Assembly (NCBI GenBank): GCA_964496875.1
Contig: CAZCBH010000014.1
Location: forward strand, 1-64,000
Length of the DNA: 64,000 nt
From: RI-106 sp964496875
GTDB taxonomy: Bacteria > Cyanobacteriota > Vampirovibrionia > Obscuribacterales > Obscuribacteraceae
Direction: 5' to 3'
Shown piece after piece: positions 60,369 through 64,000 of the stretch (the stretch's first letter is position 1; each line of letters opens with the position of its first letter). A program made the position numbers and the translations under genes. Below the pieces are notes generated by a model. The model worked only from the letters and a program-made list of their open reading frames with translations, had not been told where the DNA came from and ran no database searches.

Positions 60369-60584
60369 TTATCCTACAGGTTGCGGCATTTTGCAGGGAT
60401 CATGAATTTTTCTAAGCAGGTCGTCAAAGGACTCCGATAGGGTTGCGTAGGTGACATTGCCGACCTGCCCCTTGAAATAGACGATGGTTTTGCCGGTCTC
60501 TTTCTTATGTGGCTCCAGATAGCCGATAGAGTCTACATTGATAAGGATACGGCTATCATCCAGTTTGGTCTCGATAAACAGCAT
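60369..60584 (-). CDS. Small protein, weak resemblance to FlbD
   Basis: 71 residues, mainly beta: FIETKLDDSRILINVDSIGYLEPH, then VTYATLSESFDDLLRKI. The start, ILIN and end helix are arranged like FlbD-type proteins, but the likeness is low and no flagellar gene is near. A good ribosome site (GGAGG) lies nine bases before ATG. It is the first gene of a unit with the VOC and flavin genes. Confidence 0.6.
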   Translation of the reverse strand: MLFIETKLDDSRILINVDSIGYLEPHKKETGKTIVYFKGQVGNVTYATLSESFDDLLRKIHDPCKMPQPVG

Positions 60585-60674
60585 GGGTCAATACCTCCGT
60601 CTTAGCACTGTTCTCAGCTTAAAGGAAGGTATGTGAACATGCCATGAACCTGTCCACTCGATTTAGACGCGGTC

Positions 60675-61364
60675 TCAGATCTCGAAGCGATAGCCTACAC
60701 CATAGACCGATTGAATAACCTCTCTATCAGGTAAATAGCGGGCGATTTTCTTGCGAAGATTTTTAATATGGCTGTCTATAGTCCGATCAACGCTTCTTTG
60801 CTCCGGTCCGGTGCAGAGCTCATGTAAATGGGCTCTAGAGTATACCCTTCCCGGGTTATGAATGAGCTTGCTCAAAAGCCTGAACTCCATGGGAGTAAGC
60901 TCCAGTCTCTCGCCGTTGACAGAGATTCGCAGAGCGCCCTCGTCTATTTGAAAGATCCTGTTGTCGCCCACAGGCTCCGGTGAATGCCTATGCCTTCTCA
61001 AAACTGCCTTGACTCTGGCCACCACCTCTCTCGGGCTGAAGGGCTTACATATATAGTCGTCGGCGCCAAGCTCAAGCCCCAGAAGTCTGTCTAGCTCATC
61101 TACCCGGGCGGTGACCATAATGATGGGCAGTTCGGAAAACTTCCTCACCTCCCGACAGATAGTCAAACCGTCCACACCAGGCAGCATCAGGTCGAGAAGA
61201 AGAATATCCGGCGGGTTCTCCCTGACAGAATCGACCACCCCTTCGCCACTGATGCTCGCGTCGGTCTCGAAACCGGACTGATTCAGATAATCGAGCAGAA
61301 TAGAGGCGATTCGCTCCTCGTCTTCCACCACCAGAACTCTAGGTTTCTTCAGGTTATCACTCAT
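60675..61364 (-). CDS. BaeR-like response regulator (OmpR family)
   Basis: 229 residues. Receiver with D58 (LLLDLMLPGVDG), then winged helix (ELTPMEFRLLSKLIHNPGRVYS; VDRTIDSHIKNLRKKI; SVYGVGYRFEI). ATG at 61364 is chosen over GTG at 61373, as GGAG lies eight bases before it. It overlaps the kinase stop by eight bases, so the pair is translated together. Confidence 0.92.
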   Translation of the reverse strand: MSDNLKKPRVLVVEDEERIASILLDYLNQSGFETDASISGEGVVDSVRENPPDILLLDLMLPGVDGLTICREVRKFSELPIIMVTARVDELDRLLGLELGADDYICKPFSPREVVARVKAVLRRHRHSPEPVGDNRIFQIDEGALRISVNGERLELTPMEFRLLSKLIHNPGRVYSRAHLHELCTGPEQRSVDRTIDSHIKNLRKKIARYLPDREVIQSVYGVGYRFEI

Positions 61365-62808
61365 TGCCGACACTCCTGTCTAGAGGTAGCCATAGCTCTA
61401 TCTTGAGCCCGCCCAGGGAAGATGGTCCGGCGCTGATGCCACCATCGTGACTTTCGACTATGTTTTTACAAATGGCAAGACCAAGACCGGTGCCACCAAG
61501 CAGTCGACTGCGTGATGAGTCCACTCTAAAAAAGCGCTCGAAGAGCCGGTCGTAGAGATCTGCCGGCACCGCCGGAGCGGAGTCTTCGAAAGTGATCAGG
61601 AGCTTCTCGTTTCCCTGGATGGAAGAGGTGATCTGAATTTTGCCACCACTATCCGTATAACGCAGCGAATTCTCCAGAAGATTAGAGAAAAGTTGCTTGA
61701 GCATATCCGCATCACAACGAACCTGAACTCTCTTATCATCTGCCATTCGACAATCTATCGAAAGACCTTTCTCTTCGAAGCGGTTCTCAAAAGACTCGAC
61801 CGCTTCAATAACCAGTCCCCGGGGATCGAATGGGGCGAAACGCAAAGATAGTCTACCGAGATCGGCCCGAGACAGGTCGTAGAGCTGATCTACTAAGCGG
61901 TTCAGAGCCATGATCTCGCCGTGTAAAACCGCCAGGGTTTTCGGAGTTACTTTCTGAACACCGTCTTGAAAAGCTTCTATTTGAGCTCGAAGAATTGCTA
62001 TCGGGGTGCGCAATTCGTGAGAAGTATCAGCCATCCATTGCATTCTCGACTGTTCATTCTTAGATAGAGCCGAGGCCAGTTTGTTCAAATTTGCGGCAAG
62101 GGCACCAAGTTCGTCGGCGCGCTCTATATTGACCCTGGTGGAAAGATCGCCTTCGGCAAGCTTCTCGGTCTGCCCCAGTAAAAAATAGATCGGCTTGACC
62201 AGATTGGAAGAAAGAGCCAGGGCACCGGCCACGGCACCAAGCAAAATGACACCGAATATGACACCGAGATTGCCTTTGAGCGCTTCATGAAATGGCGCCT
62301 CCAGAGAAGCAGTATCGGCAGGGTCTCCGGCAAGACGAAGAGAGCCGATGGTCTTACCGTTTACGAAAAGCTCTCGGCGCTCTTTTGTATAAGGCCCGCT
62401 TTCCGAAGCATAGCCAAGCAATCTCTGCCCCCTGTCATCGAAGATACAGAGCCTCTCTACCAGCTCTGCTTCTGCTCGGGAGAGCCTTAGCGGAGGTGGA
62501 CCACCTTCAGCGGGACCAGGGCGCATCGGAGGTGGAGTCTCGCCATGGGCTGCCCTCGCCAGCACTTCAGCCATGATTCTTCGGTAGGGTGGACGACGGC
62601 GATCTAAAAAAGACCAGTCTCCATGACTTTCGAACTCCGCTTCCAGATGATTGGCCACCGGCTCGAGCAGACCCATCTCAATCCTGGCGGTATAGCCGGC
62701 GATACCATCGCCGACAGCACCCAGACTGAGCCAAACAGAGACCGTTGCCGCCAGGGCGGAGACCAGGAACAAAGTCAGGAATAATTTCAGGGTAATGCTC
62801 AACTTCAT
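61357..62808 (-). CDS. BaeS-like sensor histidine kinase
   Basis: 483 residues. Helix 1 (8-32), a periplasmic part with a Pro/Arg-rich segment (RRRPPYRRI, GETPPPMRPGP), helix 2 (about 185-210), HAMP (about 205-260), HisKA (MADTSHELRTPIAI), HATPase_c ending GGTGLGLAICKN. ATG 62808 gives a clean membrane start and follows the M23 gene stop by seven bases, so the start at 62934 is not used. Together with its regulator it likely senses envelope stress. Confidence 0.9.
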   Translation of the reverse strand: MKLSITLKLFLTLFLVSALAATVSVWLSLGAVGDGIAGYTARIEMGLLEPVANHLEAEFESHGDWSFLDRRRPPYRRIMAEVLARAAHGETPPPMRPGPAEGGPPPLRLSRAEAELVERLCIFDDRGQRLLGYASESGPYTKERRELFVNGKTIGSLRLAGDPADTASLEAPFHEALKGNLGVIFGVILLGAVAGALALSSNLVKPIYFLLGQTEKLAEGDLSTRVNIERADELGALAANLNKLASALSKNEQSRMQWMADTSHELRTPIAILRAQIEAFQDGVQKVTPKTLAVLHGEIMALNRLVDQLYDLSRADLGRLSLRFAPFDPRGLVIEAVESFENRFEEKGLSIDCRMADDKRVQVRCDADMLKQLFSNLLENSLRYTDSGGKIQITSSIQGNEKLLITFEDSAPAVPADLYDRLFERFFRVDSSRSRLLGGTGLGLAICKNIVESHDGGISAGPSSLGGLKIELWLPLDRSVGNE

Positions 62809-62815
62809 GACAGAC

Positions 62816-64000
62816 TCACACCGAGACTGATTCCCGGTACCATTCGGAAAGCCCATTATCCGCCCGGGCGCCGATTCCGGCAAGGGTTGCCATGATGAGC
62901 TTCTCGCCGCCCCGTACAGCCATGAACCCGGCAAAGCCTTTGCACTCGCAGAGATAAGCCCGGGTGATCAGGGGCTCGCTGGAACTCAGTGAAAGATAGG
63001 CAGGCGGAGAATGCACGGCTCTTTGAATCCATTGCCTGCCCGAACCTTCCCAGTAGCGGGTGTATTTGCTTGTTAAGCTACCGGCGAAATTCTTGACAAA
63101 GCCTTTGAGCAGATTACGCCCTGGAAACAGACGATATGGCGGCGCATCCATCCAACTGACATGACCATCGAGAAAGGGAGTGACACCATAGGCGAGCAAG
63201 AAACAGTCGAAGAATACATCATCAGGACCGGAGCGATTGTAGAAGGCAATTAACTCATCGTTACTTGTAAAACAAGCGCGCGCCCCTCGGTCTGAGACCA
63301 GGGAGAACTGCCCGGACAGATCGACTTCGACTGACAAAGTACGCCGACAAGTGCGGCCGATGCCCTCCACCACATCATAGGCGAGCTTTCCACCAATGGG
63401 CAGATTCAGACCCTTTTTCAAAGCGGTATTTATCTGCGGAGTAGAGAAACTATCATTCTCCTCCGGTCTGAAATTGAGAGAGTATAGCGGCTCTCCTTCG
63501 TCTGTTCTTTTCACCACCGAAGTCAGATGAAATGGCAGGGTTGAAGAGGCGACATCCATCTCTTTCTGGACATGCATATGAAGATGGGGTTGGGGGCTCC
63601 TGCCGGAATTGCCGCAAAGAGCCAGGGTCTGACCGGGCACCACCCGGCTCAAGATCTCTACCCTGATGCTGTCCTTCTTTAGATGAGCCAGCTTCAAATA
63701 GGCACCACCATCGAGGCGAATCAGAAGATAATTGCCCCAGACATTGGCAAGATCCATCTGAGAAGGAGGATTGTCGGCAAGGTTACTCTCCATCGCCACT
63801 ACCACCCCGAAAACCGGAGACAATACCGGAGCGGCAAAACAATAGTAGTCACTCAATTCGGTACCACTATCGCTATGACTCTTACCGTCGATGGTCTTGA
63901 AAAAATCCAGCGAATACTGCCACGGAGACTTATGGGTATGGGGTCCGAAAAAGCCCTGGTAGATTTGCCAGGTTCCGGCGACAGGCGCTTTCAGGGCCAG
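62816..64000 (-). CDS. M23-type peptidase, 5' end outside window
   Basis: The frame stays open to the window edge (395 codons). Near the edge GFFGPHTHKSPWQYSLDF (nucleotides about 63902-63955) supplies the HxH...D zinc site of LytM/M23 peptidases. HLHMHV (about 63571-63588) supplies the second His pair, so it should be active. A C-terminal domain of about 190 residues, not part of M23, follows. A TTG at 63856 inside the frame is not the real start, because the zinc site lies before it. It cuts peptidoglycan cross-bridges and lies ahead of the BaeRS-like pair. Confidence 0.82.
   Translation of the reverse strand: MALKAPVAGTWQIYQGFFGPHTHKSPWQYSLDFFKTIDGKSHSDSGTELSDYYCFAAPVLSPVFGVVVAMESNLADNPPSQMDLANVWGNYLLIRLDGGAYLKLAHLKKDSIRVEILSRVVPGQTLALCGNSGRSPQPHLHMHVQKEMDVASSTLPFHLTSVVKRTDEGEPLYSLNFRPEENDSFSTPQINTALKKGLNLPIGGKLAYDVVEGIGRTCRRTLSVEVDLSGQFSLVSDRGARACFTSNDELIAFYNRSGPDDVFFDCFLLAYGVTPFLDGHVSWMDAPPYRLFPGRNLLKGFVKNFAGSLTSKYTRYWEGSGRQWIQRAVHSPPAYLSLSSSEPLITRAYLCECKGFAGFMAVRGGEKLIMATLAGIGARADNGLSEWYRESVSV

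Overview
The window is about 64 kb of a Gram-negative-type bacterial chromosome of roughly 50% GC. It carries about 55 protein genes and no rRNA, tRNA, CRISPR array or insertion sequence that I could see. The mix of genes is GTP-type PEP carboxykinase, GlnRS, WG-repeat proteins, a Ser/Thr kinase with leucine-rich repeats, many hybrid two-component proteins, Tat and lipobox signals, and a Lys/Arg-rich PBP4. This would fit a non-photosynthetic cyanobacterial relative (Melainabacteria/Vampirovibrionia, Obscuribacterales-like), but that placement is an inference and not shown by a marker gene.

Layout. 1-5.3 kb: envelope and secreted proteins (partial membrane protein, Cys-domain/TonB-like protein, Tat-exported M3 peptidase, TPR lipoprotein). 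5.4-7.8 kb: a sulfur-relay cluster of TusA-like, DsrE-like and a TusA-MetE fusion, flanked by two tiny genes. 8-17.2 kb: RDD/WG protein, PBP4-type carboxypeptidase, a divergent HxlR/DinB pair with twin operators, tandem universal stress protein, MFS exporter, two coupled DUF2059 proteins, and an SUI1 protein with a dead phosphatase-like domain. 17.2-29.6 kb: pckG, a 2-oxoglutarate oxygenase, a cysteine synthase family enzyme, glnS, MscS channel, hemerythrin, a multi-thioredoxin protein, amidohydrolase and cupin. 29.7-36.4 kb: a three-gene phosphorelay operon, a DJ-1 protein and a Cys/Met-metabolism PLP enzyme. 36.7-38.7 kb: an AT-rich two-gene island of an adenine methylase and a probable restriction partner. 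38.8-44.5 kb: a four-gene, overlapping operon of lysine 2,3-aminomutase, two Ddl-like ATP-grasp ligases and a GNAT-deacetylase-GNAT fusion. 44.8-54.8 kb: small membrane proteins, Ser/Thr kinase with LRR, a divergent histidine kinase/response regulator pair, an NhaD/ArsB-like transporter with a small Usp, and CoA-disulfide reductase-rhodanese. 54.9-58.4 kb: three tandem paralogous SMC-like ATPases. 58.3-64 kb: folE, a flavin oxidoreductase/VOC/small-protein operon, a BaeRS-like pair and a 5'-truncated M23 peptidase at the window edge.

The best candidate for an undescribed system is the 38.8-44.5 kb operon. Every lysine-binding and catalytic position I could check in the aminomutase is kept. 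The downstream genes supply two amide-bond ligases, two acetyltransferase domains and an acetylpolyamine-type deacetylase on one chain. Together they could make a beta-lysine-containing peptide or solute and acetylate and deacetylate it. The second candidate is the TusA/DsrE/TusA-MetE cluster, where a sulfur-carrier domain is fused to a zinc-dependent methyltransferase that keeps all four metal ligands.
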